A stretch of DNA of 64,000 bases from contig NZ_ADAQ01000013.1 in assembly GCF_000176515.1 (NCBI RefSeq), positions 955,361 through 1,019,360 on the forward strand, given 5' to 3'. Each line of letters opens with the position of its first letter. Within the stretch, counting starts at the first letter, position 1. Shown here piece by piece: positions 37,570 to 47,330 of this stretch. A program made the position numbers and the translations under genes. The notes beneath the pieces are model-generated. The model was not told the DNA's origin and made no database searches. It worked only from the letters and a program-made list of their open reading frames with translations. Source of the stretch: Grimontia hollisae CIP 101886 (GTDB lineage: Bacteria > Pseudomonadota > Gammaproteobacteria > Enterobacterales > Vibrionaceae).

Positions 37570-38661
37570 TTAAATCACTATCAGTTGACCGTCGATGGCA
37601 CCAGCCTGTTTCAGTGCCTGCAGGATGGCCATCAGATCCGAAGGTGCCGCGCCGACACCGTTCACAGCACGGACCAAATCATCCAGTGTGACACCCGGTT
37701 TGAAATGGAACATACGGCCATCTTCCTCTGTTACTTCCACTCCGGAATCTGGCACCACCACCGTTTCCCCCCCGGAGAAAGCCCCCGGCTGGCTGACTTG
37801 CAGGTTTTCATTAATGGTCACTGTCATACCGCCATGGGTAATTGCTGCAGGGCGAAGGCGCACGTTTTGCCCCACCACTATCGTTCCGGTGCGGCTGTTA
37901 ACGATAATTTTTGCCGCCGCATCTGCCGGTACGAACTCGAGATTTTCAACGGTAGACAGGAAGGCAACACGCTGGGACAGATCGCGCGGCGCACGGACAC
38001 GCACAGAAGCGGCATCCATAGCAGAAGCGGTATTCGGTCCAAGGAAGCTGTTAATGGAATCGGCCATACGCTGGGCAGTAGTAAAATCGGATTCAAACAG
38101 GTTAAAGGTAATATGATCACCCCGGCCAAACGGTGAAGGCACTTCCTGCTCCACGGTTGCGCCATTTGTCACCCGGCCCACAGTGGGCGTGTTACCGACG
38201 ATGGATGAACCGTCGGCACCTTCTGCACTGAAGCCACCGACAATCAGGTTACCCTGTGCCACTGCATACACTTTACCGTCCAGGCCTTTGAGGAAGGTTT
38301 GTACCAAAGTACCGCCACGAAGGCTTTTCGCTGAACCAATAGAAGAAACCGTGATGTCAATTTTCTGGCCTTGCTTGGCAAACGGCGGCAATTCAGCACT
38401 GACGGCAACAGCCGCCACGTTTTTGGTTTTTGGTTTGGTGCCCGGCGGTAACTGGATGCCAAAGTTTTTCAGCATCGCATTGAAGCTTTGATCGGTAAAC
38501 GGGGTGCTCTCACCGGTGCCGGCAAGACCGACCACCAACCCGTACCCCACCAACTGGTTACTGCGCACTCCCGCAACTTCCGACACATCTTTAATGCGCG
38601 CAGCCTGTGCTGCGGGTGCAATTAATAGGGCAATCAAAAACAGCTTCAGCCAACTCTTCAC
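37570..38661 (-). CDS. flgI: FlgI, P-ring protein
   Basis: 363 residues with a cleavable signal peptide ([16 protein letters not shown]), then [28 protein letters not shown], the family start; the protein ends [10 protein letters not shown]. It forms the periplasmic P ring, which in Vibrio is surrounded by the T ring. It follows flgH by 28 bases. Confidence 0.97.
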   Translation of the reverse strand: MKSWLKLFLIALLIAPAAQAARIKDVSEVAGVRSNQLVGYGLVVGLAGTGESTPFTDQSFNAMLKNFGIQLPPGTKPKTKNVAAVAVSAELPPFAKQGQKIDITVSSIGSAKSLRGGTLVQTFLKGLDGKVYAVAQGNLIVGGFSAEGADGSSIVGNTPTVGRVTNGATVEQEVPSPFGRGDHITFNLFESDFTTAQRMADSINSFLGPNTASAMDAASVRVRAPRDLSQRVAFLSTVENLEFVPADAAAKIIVNSRTGTIVVGQNVRLRPAAITHGGMTVTINENLQVSQPGAFSGGETVVVPDSGVEVTEEDGRMFHFKPGVTLDDLVRAVNGVGAAPSDLMAILQALKQAGAIDGQLIVI

Positions 38662-38689
38662 GTCAAATCTCCGGCAGCCGGGTTAGGTA

Positions 38690-39481
38690 CTACAGAACGA
38701 CATTAAAGAATCGTGCCAAGAATCCCTGATCTTGCGTATCCTGACGATCCCCGGTACCGGAATACTGAATGCGAGCGTTGGAAATGCGTGTTGAGGCAAT
38801 GGTGTTTTCCGGCGTAATGTCATCCGGACGAATCGTGCCGCTCAAGCGTATATATTCATCACCGGTGTTCAGTGTCAGCCACTTCTCTCCCCGGATCAGC
38901 AGGTTGCCGTTAGACATGACGTCCACCACTTCCACCGAAATCGAACCGGAAATGCTGTTGCTCTGATCTGCACTGGTTGAGCCACTGGTTGAATTGTCAT
39001 GGGCAGCCGCATACGACAGGTTACGCTCGCCAATAGTGATTTCCTCGCCACCCAATTCCAGCGGATCCATGCTCAGGTCGCTGGATTTTGCCGCATCGCT
39101 GCTGGCGCTCTTTTTCGCCTGCGTTTTCTCTTCCAGCATCACTGTGACGATGTCGCCAATGCTGCGGGGCTTGGTGTCATCATAAAGATCCTGCGCACTG
39201 ACTGCGCTGAACAGAGAACCGGTTGCGGTGGTGTAATGTTCCGGCTGGCGCACAGGATAAAGAGGTGCCCAGCTCGGATCACCAGCTACTGGGTCTTCAC
39301 GCTCACGCAGCAAGCCAATCAGGCCTTCATTGCCCGGATTGGTACTGCCTTCAACCGCATCCGTTTCCGTTGTTCCCTGCACGACTTCATTCTGGTTTTG
39401 TCCCAGCAATGTGTCGGTATTTAACAAGGTACACCCTGATACAGTTGCCAACATCATGGCTGTCGCAATGAGCTTTTTCAT
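38690..39481 (-). CDS. flgH: FlgH, L-ring lipoprotein
   Basis: 263 residues with a lipoprotein signal (MLATVSGC, Cys17) and the FlgH core ([45 protein letters not shown]). It forms the outer-membrane L ring and follows flgG by 15 bases. Confidence 0.97.
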   Translation of the reverse strand: MKKLIATAMMLATVSGCTLLNTDTLLGQNQNEVVQGTTETDAVEGSTNPGNEGLIGLLREREDPVAGDPSWAPLYPVRQPEHYTTATGSLFSAVSAQDLYDDTKPRSIGDIVTVMLEEKTQAKKSASSDAAKSSDLSMDPLELGGEEITIGERNLSYAAAHDNSTSGSTSADQSNSISGSISVEVVDVMSNGNLLIRGEKWLTLNTGDEYIRLSGTIRPDDITPENTIASTRISNARIQYSGTGDRQDTQDQGFLARFFNVVL

Positions 39482-39496
39482 CCGCGCGTTACTCCC

Positions 39497-40285
39497 TTAA
39501 AGTTGCTGGTTGACGTAACTCAACATCTGATCGACAGACGAAATCACCTTAGAGTTCATTTCATAAACCCGTTGCGCTTCGATCATGTTCACTAATTCTT
39601 CGGTTACGTTTACGTTGGAGGTTTCCAGCATTGATTGTCTGACGCTGCCCAATCCGTCAAGCCCTGGCACACCCTCTTGTGGGTCACCACTGGCGCCTGT
39701 AGGCAGGTAAAGATTCTGGCCAATCGGCTCAAGGCCACCCGGGTTGATAAAATCAACGGTGGTGATCTGGCCAAGAATGGCATTTTCCTGTTGTCCACGT
39801 AATCTGGCTGAGACTTCACCGTCGGTGCCAACAGTCACCTGAATTGCATCTGGTGGCACCACAATTTCTGGCTCCAGCGGATAACCAGCACCGGATGTCA
39901 CAATCACGCCTTCATCGTTCAGCGTGAACTGGCCGTTACGTTGGTAGCCGATATTACCGTCTGGCAGCAAAATCTGGAAGAAACCATCGCCCTCAATCAT
40001 CAGGTCAAGCGCGTTATTGGTGGTTTGAACGTTGCCGTTGGTGTGAACGCGCTGCGTTGCCACCACTTTGGAACCAGCACCCAACATCAGGCCACTGGGC
40101 AGTTCCGTGTTCTGGGAGGATTGGCCACCCGGCTGGTTGATGTTTTGATAAAACAGATCTTCAAAAACCGCGCGGGACTTTTTAAAGCCAACCGTTGAGG
40201 CGTTCGCCAGATTATTCGAAATGGTCGAAATATTGGTCTGTTGTGCGTCCAGGCCGGTTTTACTCACCCACAATGCAGGATGCAT
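39497..40285 (-). CDS. flgG: FlgG, distal rod protein
   Basis: 262 residues, the exact family length. The N-terminal flagellar-rod motif is LDAQQTNISTISNNLANAST and the C-terminal motif is NMIEAQRVYEMNSKVISSVD. It polymerises into the distal rod. It follows flgF by 16 bases. Confidence 0.97.
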   Translation of the reverse strand: MHPALWVSKTGLDAQQTNISTISNNLANASTVGFKKSRAVFEDLFYQNINQPGGQSSQNTELPSGLMLGAGSKVVATQRVHTNGNVQTTNNALDLMIEGDGFFQILLPDGNIGYQRNGQFTLNDEGVIVTSGAGYPLEPEIVVPPDAIQVTVGTDGEVSARLRGQQENAILGQITTVDFINPGGLEPIGQNLYLPTGASGDPQEGVPGLDGLGSVRQSMLETSNVNVTEELVNMIEAQRVYEMNSKVISSVDQMLSYVNQQL

Positions 40286-40301
40286 ACTGAATTCCTCTCA
40301 A

Positions 40302-41051
40302 TTAACCCATGCGCAGCAGAGAGTTGGAGGCTTGATCCATTTCCTCTGCGGTTTTCATTAGTTTGACTTGCATTTCAAAGTGACGTTGAAGGTCGATAAG
40401 CCCGGTCATTTCATTGATAGGATTGACGTTACTGCCTTCCAGCGCCCCCGTCAGCAGGGAAACGCCTGCATCAGCTTCAAAAATGGTGCCAGGATTCACC
40501 GGTTTGAAGACACCATTTTTGTCTTTGAAAAGCTCTTCGTTATTTGGGCGGACAAGCTTAATGCGATCCACTTCTTCCATCGCTTCCGGTGGCGCGCCCT
40601 GAGGCAACACAGACACCGTGCCGTCAGAGCCGATTTCAATCTTGGATACCGGCAGTGGTAGGAAAATTGGCGCGCCGCCTTCCCCCAGAATCAGGTGACC
40701 ATGGCCGTTTTGCAGCATGCCCGTCTGATCAACTTTCAGGTTCCCCACGCGGGTATACCCTTCCTGACCGGTGCCATCCAATACCGCCAGCCAGCCGTCA
40801 CCTTTTATCGCCACGTCAAGTTCGCGGCCAGTGGTAATGGTTGAACCTTGGGCAAAACTGTAACCGGGACGCTCTGTCATATTGAACACCCGGGTAGGCA
40901 AGCCTTCACCATATGCCTGCATCGAGCGGGCTTGCTCCAGATCGGCACGAAAGCCGGTGGTGCTGGCGTTCGCCAGGTTATTGGCACGCAGTTGCAACGC
41001 TTGCATATCTTGTTTGGCGCCACTCATGGCGAGAAATAATGCGCGATCCAT
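40302..41051 (-). CDS. flgF: FlgF, proximal rod protein
   Basis: 249 residues with the rod motif QDMQALQLRANNLANASTTG and a C-terminal MTGLIDLQRHFEMQVKLMKT. It is the first gene of the flgF-G-H-I-J transcript, separated from flgE by a terminator and preceded by its own sigma-54 promoter. Confidence 0.97.
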   Translation of the reverse strand: MDRALFLAMSGAKQDMQALQLRANNLANASTTGFRADLEQARSMQAYGEGLPTRVFNMTERPGYSFAQGSTITTGRELDVAIKGDGWLAVLDGTGQEGYTRVGNLKVDQTGMLQNGHGHLILGEGGAPIFLPLPVSKIEIGSDGTVSVLPQGAPPEAMEEVDRIKLVRPNNEELFKDKNGVFKPVNPGTIFEADAGVSLLTGALEGSNVNPINEMTGLIDLQRHFEMQVKLMKTAEEMDQASNSLLRMG

Positions 41052-41085
41052 TCAGACGTTCTCCTCTCGCTTATGCAATCAGTAA

Positions 41086-41101
41086 AGCAAGAAGAGTGCC
41101 A
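41086..41101 (-). promoter_or_regulatory. Sigma-54 promoter of flgF
   Basis: Minus strand TGGCACT-N4-TTGCT with GG-N10-GC spacing, 35-50 bases before the flgF ATG and after the flgE terminator. Confidence 0.85.
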
Positions 41102-41176
41102 GAATATGATGCCGCTAAATTACAACATGTTAGAGAGGGATTTGACGAGAAAGAGGGGTAGAAAAAAGCAGTGTTA

Positions 41177-41210
41177 GGAAAAGAATTGCCGCCCGGCGAT
41201 CGGGCGGCAA
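41177..41210 (-). terminator. Intrinsic terminator after flgE
   Basis: A 10-bp GC-rich perfect stem (TTGCCGCCCG/CGGGCGGCAA), 5-base loop, then TTCTTTTCC on the minus strand. It divides flgB-C-D-E from flgF-G-H-I-J. Confidence 0.88.
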
Positions 41211-41228
41211 AAGGACTCAAACCAATGC

Positions 41229-42536
41229 TTAACGAATCTGTAGAATCGTTTGCTGCATCTGGTTACCCACTTCCAGCGAACGGGAGTTGGCCTGGAAATT
41301 ACGCTGGGCAGTGATGAGGTCCACCAGCTCCTGGGTCATGTCAATGTTGGATTGTTCGATAGTACCGCTTTTCACTTTACCGAACGCACCCTGCATGGCC
41401 TCGCCCCATATTGCTTCACCGGATTGCTGGGTCACTTTCCACTGGGTGTTCCCTGCCTGCGAAAGACCTTGCTGGTTCGAAACGCGCACCATAGCGACAC
41501 GGCCCAGCGCCACGTTTTCACCGTTGCTGTATGTCGCCATAATGGTGCCTTTCGGGTCAATATCGACTTTCGCCAGATACCCTGTGGTTGCACCATCTTC
41601 TGTGAACCTGCGCATCTCGAAAGGCGACGCATACTGGGTAGGCTCTTCAAAGTTGATGGTCAGGGATTGCGTCCCATCCGCGCCATTCATCTCAAGACCA
41701 GCGCCACCTGGACCAAACTCAACGGTTTGGATGGGTGCACCACCATTGACAGCATTGACTGAACCATCACTGTTAAACTGGACAGAGTGACCCACTTGGC
41801 CGCTTGCACTGGTGAATTCACCGGAGGTCAGGCTAAGGGGTTTCTCACCAGTGGCATCTGTCGCTGTGTAATATACCGCCCATTTGTTCGGGGTGACGTT
41901 ATCTTTGACGTAGTAAGTGGTCAATTTGTATGGTTGGCCCAGTGAGTCAAAAATCGTCGCTGAAGTTGATTTGTTATAGGTATCAGGATCTTCAGGGTTA
42001 AACAGAGCAGGATCTTTTTCCGAACCACCCGCCGGCAAGTTGAGGCCAATCTCGACATTTTCAGACGCTCGGGGTTGGCCAAACTGATCGGGCACGTTCA
42101 GTGCCCGTGGTTCAAAAGAGCCAACCTGTAAGGTCTCACTGTCAACGTTGTAACCCAGCAGGAACTGCCCTTCAGAGTTAACGATGTTATTGTCCTTATC
42201 CAGATGGAAAGCGCCATTGCGGGTCAACACGTTATCCTGGGTCGCCAGCTTGTCATTCGCCACGGAAAAATAACCGTTACCGCTGATACGCAAATCCAGC
42301 GGGTTATTGGTATATATACTGGAACCTTCGTGGAACTGTTGCGCCACAATCGAGGTTTGTACACCGCTACCTGTGGTGGTCTTTGCGTTAGAAAAGATAG
42401 ATGCAGAGTACACATCACCAAACTCAGCACGCGACTCTTTGAAACCAAAAGTATTGGCGTTCGCAATGTTATTACTGGTGGTGTTCATGTCTTTTTGAGC
42501 CGCCGCCAGGCCACTCAGTGCGATATTTAAAGCCAT
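41229..42536 (-). CDS. flgE: FlgE, hook protein
   Basis: 435 residues with the hook start LSGLAAAQKDMNTTSNNIAN and end LVDLITAQRNFQANSRSLEV. The long middle region forms the exposed hook domains. It is the last gene of flgB-C-D-E and is followed by a strong terminator, fitting the high expression a hook needs. Confidence 0.97.
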   Translation of the reverse strand: MALNIALSGLAAAQKDMNTTSNNIANANTFGFKESRAEFGDVYSASIFSNAKTTTGSGVQTSIVAQQFHEGSSIYTNNPLDLRISGNGYFSVANDKLATQDNVLTRNGAFHLDKDNNIVNSEGQFLLGYNVDSETLQVGSFEPRALNVPDQFGQPRASENVEIGLNLPAGGSEKDPALFNPEDPDTYNKSTSATIFDSLGQPYKLTTYYVKDNVTPNKWAVYYTATDATGEKPLSLTSGEFTSASGQVGHSVQFNSDGSVNAVNGGAPIQTVEFGPGGAGLEMNGADGTQSLTINFEEPTQYASPFEMRRFTEDGATTGYLAKVDIDPKGTIMATYSNGENVALGRVAMVRVSNQQGLSQAGNTQWKVTQQSGEAIWGEAMQGAFGKVKSGTIEQSNIDMTQELVDLITAQRNFQANSRSLEVGNQMQQTILQIR

Positions 42537-42556
42537 TGCTGGAACTCCTCTGTCCT

Positions 42557-43303
42557 TTAGCCCTTGCTCACGTTGCCAAGACTGGATTTGCCTACTTCAA
42601 GCACTTCGGTGAGTTTGACCGGAGATGCATACCCGGCGATGTTCAACATCACGTTGCCGTCACCATTCCCCAACAACACACTGTTTACGTTTGCGTAAGT
42701 AGAAAGTTCAAGATCCTGAGACTTGCCATCAATGTTGCCACTGACGTTCATGGTGTAATTGCCCTCCGGCAGTGGATTGCCGGCATCATCTTTGCCGTCC
42801 CACTCGACCCGGTGATCACCAGGCGACTTGGCGCCCATATTGAACGTTCTCAATAGTTCACCGCGGGCATTCTGGATGCGGACAATCACATCATTCAGCG
42901 CCTGCGGCAGTTTCACCATACCGGCAATACCCCCCTCTACAGATTTAAACCCTTCATTGCCCGGCACCAATACATCTTGCCCAACCAGAGAAGAGGCTTG
43001 CAGCGCCTGGCTGGATGTCATCGCAGCATTCAGGGAGCCAAACTGTTCGTTCATTTTGCCAATACCGTCGACAGTCGCGAATGATGCCATCTGGGCAATC
43101 ATCTGCTCATTGTCCACCGGTTTGAATGGATCCTGGTTTGCCAGTTGCTTGGTCAGCAATGACAGGAAATCTTCTTGCTTAAGGTCAGTCTGGCCTGTGA
43201 CTTTTTCACCAGTATCACCACGCTCTGCACGTTGTTTTTCTTGCAGCGCTTTGAGCTGGTCGATATAGCTCCCTGCTCCACCTGCGCCGTCAATAGGATT
43301 CAT
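42557..43303 (-). CDS. flgD: FlgD, hook cap protein
   Basis: 248 residues: LKQEDFLSLLTKQLANQDPFKPVDNEQMI near the N-terminus is the FlgD signature, followed by Tudor- and Fn3-like beta domains (GDHRVEWDGKDDAGNPLPEG). It caps the growing hook. It is 17 bases after flgC. Confidence 0.97.
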   Translation of the reverse strand: MNPIDGAGGAGSYIDQLKALQEKQRAERGDTGEKVTGQTDLKQEDFLSLLTKQLANQDPFKPVDNEQMIAQMASFATVDGIGKMNEQFGSLNAAMTSSQALQASSLVGQDVLVPGNEGFKSVEGGIAGMVKLPQALNDVIVRIQNARGELLRTFNMGAKSPGDHRVEWDGKDDAGNPLPEGNYTMNVSGNIDGKSQDLELSTYANVNSVLLGNGDGNVMLNIAGYASPVKLTEVLEVGKSSLGNVSKG

Positions 43304-43320
43304 AGTGCCTTACTCCTACC

Positions 43321-43731
43321 TTATTTGCCCATTTGTAGGGTGCGCATCAGCATTTGCTTGCTGGCTTCCGCAACTTCTACGTTGGTTTGATAAGAACGGG
43401 AGGCCGAAATCATATTGGCCATCTCTTCCATCACGTTGACATTTGGCTTGTAAATATAACCATCCGCATTCGCCATTGGGTGTTCAGGGTTATACTCTGC
43501 GCGCAGCGGTTTCTGGCTTTCAACAATGCCTTTTACCTGTACAGGGACACTCGCGCCTTGTTGGAAACGGTTAAGTTCAGCGGCAAAAACAGGATGACGC
43601 GCTTTGTACGTTTCAGCGGCAGAGCTGCTGACAGAGTTGGCATTCGCCAGGTTACTGGATGTGGTGTTAAGTCGGACTGACTCTGCACTCATGGCAGAAC
43701 CGGTTACGTTGAACACATTAAAAAGACTCAT
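43321..43731 (-). CDS. flgC: FlgC, proximal rod protein
   Basis: 136 residues, the usual size, with the rod motif AESVRLNTTSSNLANANSVS and C-terminal MANMISASRSYQTNVEVAEA. It follows flgB by 3 bases. Confidence 0.97.
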   Translation of the reverse strand: MSLFNVFNVTGSAMSAESVRLNTTSSNLANANSVSSSAAETYKARHPVFAAELNRFQQGASVPVQVKGIVESQKPLRAEYNPEHPMANADGYIYKPNVNVMEEMANMISASRSYQTNVEVAEASKQMLMRTLQMGK

Positions 43732-43734
43732 CCA

Positions 43735-44130
43735 TTATTCCCCTTTCAACGCCTTGGACATGTTTTTGAACTTGGATCCAAGGAAGTCCAATGACGCCTG
43801 ATACTCAAGCGCGTTTTGCATAAACAGGTTACGCTCTACTTGCGCGTCCACAGTGTTGCCATCGCCAGTATCAGGCTGGTTTGGAATGCGGTACATTTTC
43901 TGGCCAGTGATCTGTGAGGAGGCAGGGATATGCCGCTCATTGGTACGACTCAGGCCAAAGTTTGCCCCAGAGGTTGCCGCCTGCAGTGCCTGTTCGAAAT
44001 CAACATCCTGCGCTTTATAGCCTGGAGTATTGGCATTCGCCAGGTTACTCGCCAGCGTTTCCGCCCGTTGAGCACGCACTCCCACCGTGTGTTGATGAAC
44101 GCCAAGCGCTTTGTCGAATGTTATCGCCAT
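43735..44130 (-). CDS. flgB: FlgB, proximal rod protein
   Basis: 131 residues with the rod motif RAQRAETLASNLANANTPGY. It is the first gene of the flgB-C-D-E transcript and lies about 35 bases after a sigma-54 promoter. Confidence 0.97.
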   Translation of the reverse strand: MAITFDKALGVHQHTVGVRAQRAETLASNLANANTPGYKAQDVDFEQALQAATSGANFGLSRTNERHIPASSQITGQKMYRIPNQPDTGDGNTVDAQVERNLFMQNALEYQASLDFLGSKFKNMSKALKGE

Positions 44131-44162
44131 GTGGCACCTCCAAAATCTTATGCTGGATATTT

Positions 44163-44178
44163 TGCAAATTGGATGCCA
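44163..44178 (-). promoter_or_regulatory. Sigma-54 promoter of flgB
   Basis: Minus strand TGGCATC-N4-TTGCA with exact GG-N10-GC spacing, 33-48 bases before the flgB ATG. Confidence 0.85.
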
Positions 44179-44263
44179 ACTTTATCGCCTACACACTTGG
44201 GATTATTTATGTTTTAAAGACAATGAATTGAAAGGATTATGGGTAAGTCAGGGAATACAAGCA

Positions 44264-44294
44264 CAAAAAAGCGGCAACATCTGTGCCGCTTTTT
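44264..44294 (-). terminator. Intrinsic terminator after cheR
   Basis: An 11-bp perfect stem (AAAAAGCGGCA/TGCCGCTTTTT) with a 7-base loop and a T-run on the minus strand, 35 bases past the cheR stop. It insulates cheVR from flgB. Confidence 0.88.
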
Positions 44295-44328
44295 CTGTGA
44301 GGAGCTTTAGTGAATGAGGAGCTCTGCC

Positions 44329-45156
44329 TTATTTAAGTTTATAGATAATACCGGGGTTACACCGAATCATCTCAAACCTGTCCGTCAGGCCGGTTAAAGA
44401 CTCAGACGCCCCCAGCAACAAGTAGCCCCCGGGGTTGAGACTGCCAGCCATCTGGTTGAGCACTTTAGATTTCATCTCTGGAGAGAAGTAAATCAATACA
44501 TTGCGGCAAAAAATGATATCGAATTTGCCCAGCATGCCATAGCTTTCCATCAGGTTTTGCGGTTTGAAAGTGACCATGCGCTTGAGCGTCTCTTTCACTT
44601 TCATTCGCCCTTCACCGGCATCTTCAAAAAACTGGCGTTTCCGCTCAGGCGATAGACCTCGGCTAAGTGCGAGGTTGTCATAAACACCGGCGCGGCAGTT
44701 TTCGAGCATGGTGGACGAAATGTCTGTCGCAGTAATCGAAACATTTCCCAGCATACCCGGTTTTTTCGCCTGAACTTCTTGAATGGTCATGGCGATAGAG
44801 TACGGCTCCTGTCCTGAAGAACTGGCCGCAGACCAGATTTTGATTGGCCTTTTACTTTGCGCCACTTCCGGCAACAAACGGTTTGCCAATACTTCAAACG
44901 GGTAGGCATCCCGAAACCACAAGGTTTCATTTGTCGTCATGGCGTCAATGGCTGACACCGCCAAATCGCGGTTACGGTTTGTTAGAACAAGTTGAAACAG
45001 TTCGGACATCGAGGCCAGTTTGTAGCGAGTAAGAAGCGGGCTGAGTCGGCTTCTTACAAGGTACTGCTTACTGTCACCCAACACGATGCCGCATTTGTTT
45101 TCGAGATATTTACAAAAATCACGATACTCTTGATCTGTAATCGCTATATTCGTCAT
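44329..45156 (-). CDS. cheR: CheR, chemoreceptor methyltransferase
   Basis: 275 residues: an N-terminal helical domain, then a SAM-binding domain with IWSAASSSGQEPYSIAM and FDIIFCRNVLIYF. It methylates glutamates on chemoreceptors for adaptation. It starts 3 bases after cheV, the order cheV-cheR-flgB being that of Vibrio. Confidence 0.97.
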   Translation of the reverse strand: MTNIAITDQEYRDFCKYLENKCGIVLGDSKQYLVRSRLSPLLTRYKLASMSELFQLVLTNRNRDLAVSAIDAMTTNETLWFRDAYPFEVLANRLLPEVAQSKRPIKIWSAASSSGQEPYSIAMTIQEVQAKKPGMLGNVSITATDISSTMLENCRAGVYDNLALSRGLSPERKRQFFEDAGEGRMKVKETLKRMVTFKPQNLMESYGMLGKFDIIFCRNVLIYFSPEMKSKVLNQMAGSLNPGGYLLLGASESLTGLTDRFEMIRCNPGIIYKLK

Positions 45157-45159
45157 GGA

Positions 45160-46092
45160 TTAGTCTTCTTGACCTTTTACCGCGCTCATCACAGCTGCAC
45201 CCAGTTCATCCGGGTCAAACTTGGCAATGAATGCATCTGCTCCAACGCGCTTCACCATCGCTTCATTGAAGACACCACTTAATGAGGAGTGCAATACTAC
45301 ATGAAGATCTTTGAGGTTAGCATCTTTTTTAATTTCAGTTGTTAAGGTGTAACCATCCATCTCTGGCATCTCAATATCAGAGATAACAAGCGCCAAATCA
45401 CTGATGGTACCGTCTGCCGTCATGCCTTGCAGTTTTTCGAGGGCATCGCGACCATCGTGGGCAAGCAAAACATTGTAACCAATACTTTCTACGGCCCGCT
45501 TCACCTGACGGCGTGCGACGCTCGAGTCATCCGCAACTAACACAGTGGTTGGCTCTGAGCCTCCTTCTTCGAACACAGGCTTGTTCGCCAACAGTTCTTC
45601 ACTGATTTCTTCATTGACAGGCGAAATCTGGTTCAGGATTTTTTCAACATCAAGGATCTCGACAAGCTCACCCTCGATTTCAGTGACTGCTGTCAGGTAG
45701 TTAGAGCTACCGGTACCTTCTGGTGGTGGCAAAATCGCTTCCCAATGCATGTTAACAATACGTTCGACAGAGCCGACTAAAAAACCTTGGGTTGAACGGT
45801 TGAACTCAGAAATGATGATAAAACGGTTTTCCGGATCCGTGATAGGCAACCCCCCCGTCGCAAGGCTCATATCAATAACTGAGATAGTTTGCCCACGGAT
45901 GTGGGCAACCCCCTTTACGAGTGGGTGAAGATTGGGCATGGAAGTCAGCTTAGGGCACTGGAGTACTTCCTTTACTTTAAAAACGTTGATGCCGTATCGC
46001 TGCTTACGCATCAAACGAAAGGTCAACAGCTCCAAGCGGTTTTGTCCGACCAGTTGGGTACGCTGATTGACCGTATCAAGAATCCCCGACAT
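45160..46092 (-). CDS. cheV: CheV, CheW-receiver hybrid chemotaxis adaptor
   Basis: 310 residues: a CheW-like domain (about 17-160; VKGVAHIRGQTISVIDMSLA) joined to a receiver domain (about 182-310) with VADDSSVAR and predicted acceptor Asp239 in ISDIEMPEMDG. CheV couples receptors to CheA and may buffer phosphate. It is transcribed with cheR and divergently from flgA. Confidence 0.96.
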   Translation of the reverse strand: MSGILDTVNQRTQLVGQNRLELLTFRLMRKQRYGINVFKVKEVLQCPKLTSMPNLHPLVKGVAHIRGQTISVIDMSLATGGLPITDPENRFIIISEFNRSTQGFLVGSVERIVNMHWEAILPPPEGTGSSNYLTAVTEIEGELVEILDVEKILNQISPVNEEISEELLANKPVFEEGGSEPTTVLVADDSSVARRQVKRAVESIGYNVLLAHDGRDALEKLQGMTADGTISDLALVISDIEMPEMDGYTLTTEIKKDANLKDLHVVLHSSLSGVFNEAMVKRVGADAFIAKFDPDELGAAVMSAVKGQED

Positions 46093-46161
46093 AAGATAAA
46101 CTCCATTTGCCCTGTTCTAGTTATCGTATTGCAGCAAGCAACTTCCTTGTTCCACACATGT

Positions 46162-46177
46162 TGGCATGCGAATTGAA
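46162..46177 (+). promoter_or_regulatory. Sigma-54-type promoter of flgA (TTGAA variant)
   Basis: Plus strand TGGCATG-N4-TTGAA, 46-61 bases before the flgA ATG; a third copy of the variant seen before flgK and the core flagellin. Confidence 0.6.
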
Positions 46178-46222
46178 AGACTCACTGCATCTAAATTCAC
46201 CACACTAACCAATATGTGACAT

Positions 46223-46921
46223 ATGTGTTATCAACGATTAGTCTGGCTCTTTATCGGCACATTTATTTATAGCTTTAGCTCAATTATAGCCGCTGCACCG
46301 TCAAGTCAACTCGATACAGTAAAAGAAGCTGCCGAAACGTATGTCGAGACACTGATCACTGCACCGGAATATGGTGAACTTGAGGTCCGTGCTGGCAACC
46401 TGGATAGCCGGTTACAGCTTTCCCACTGCCCTTCGCCTTTGCAAACAGAGGTGCCGGGACGTCAATCCCTCAACAAAAGTGTGACCGTTCTGGTGAGCTG
46501 CAAAGAAGATAACTGGCAGGTCTATGTGCCTGTACAGATCCGCTTGCTGACACCGGTTGTTGTGGCAAAAAGGCCACTTGATCGTGGCGTGACGATTGCC
46601 AAAGAGGATCTGATTATCCAACTGGTCGATGCCCGTTTCCAGCGCGGTCAAACGTATACTGACAACGCCACTCTTCTCGGTTCCCGGGTGAAGCGCGTTG
46701 TGGGGATTGGTGAGCCCATCAGCGGCAATGATATTTGTATGGTTTGCCGCAATGACGAGGTTATCATCACAGCAGCGGGTAACGGACTGAATATTATTGC
46801 AAAAGGCACGGCATTAAGTGACGGCGCTCTCGGAGAACAAATTAAAGTCCGCAATACTAAGTCGAACCGAATCGTCGATGGTACAATTACAGCAGTCGGT
46901 CAGGTGATAGTAAAATTCTAA
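46223..46921 (+). CDS. flgA: FlgA, P-ring assembly chaperone
   Basis: 232 residues with a signal peptide (LFIGTFIYSFSSIIAA) and a C-terminal SAF-type domain (VVVAKRPLDRGVTIAKEDL, GDICMVCRNDEVIITAAGNGL). It helps FlgI assemble in the periplasm. The RNA continues toward flgM, which also has its own sigma-28 promoter. Confidence 0.95.
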   Translation: MCYQRLVWLFIGTFIYSFSSIIAAAPSSQLDTVKEAAETYVETLITAPEYGELEVRAGNLDSRLQLSHCPSPLQTEVPGRQSLNKSVTVLVSCKEDNWQVYVPVQIRLLTPVVVAKRPLDRGVTIAKEDLIIQLVDARFQRGQTYTDNATLLGSRVKRVVGIGEPISGNDICMVCRNDEVIITAAGNGLNIIAKGTALSDGALGEQIKVRNTKSNRIVDGTITAVGQVIVKF

Positions 46922-46939
46922 CAAGGCGCAATTAAGTGC

Positions 46940-46966
46940 TAAAGTTCATAGTAATGCGGCCGATAC
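46940..46966 (+). promoter_or_regulatory. Sigma-28 (FliA) promoter of flgMN
   Basis: Plus strand TAAA-N15-GCCGATAC: seven of eight -10 bases match the consensus, exact spacing, 41-67 bases before the flgM ATG. It gives the usual sigma-28 feedback onto its own anti-sigma factor. Confidence 0.88.
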
Positions 46967-47006
46967 CGTGAGCAACAGAAGGTTCGGACAAAGATAAGGC
47001 TTTATT

Positions 47007-47324
47007 ATGGCAAGTATCGATCATCTGCGTTCTGGTCAGCCATTGAGCACGAACAGAAGCAACCAAAGCAAGACCCAAAGCAGTCCCGCTGAAAACAGCT
47101 CGGCTGGTGAAGTGCGCAATCATCGTGGCGATGCGTTTTCTATGAGTGACGAAAGCCGTGCAATTGGCGCGCTAAACCAGCAGATGGCCAGTGAGACCCA
47201 TTTCGACAGCGCAAAAGTCGCTGCCATCAAAGCTGCTATCGCAAACGGCTCTTATAAAGTCGACGCCGATCGGCTGGCTGAAAATATGATGAAACACGAA
47301 GACGATCTTCGTGGGATGAAATAA
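47007..47324 (+). CDS. flgM: FlgM, anti-sigma-28 factor
   Basis: 105 residues; a polar, disordered N-terminal half and the FlgM C-terminal sigma-binding region (FDSAKVAAIKAAIANGSYKVDADRLAENMM). It holds FliA inactive until exported through the finished hook. An AAGG site precedes the ATG. Confidence 0.96.
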   Translation: MASIDHLRSGQPLSTNRSNQSKTQSSPAENSSAGEVRNHRGDAFSMSDESRAIGALNQQMASETHFDSAKVAAIKAAIANGSYKVDADRLAENMMKHEDDLRGMK

Positions 47325-47330
47325 CTTACC

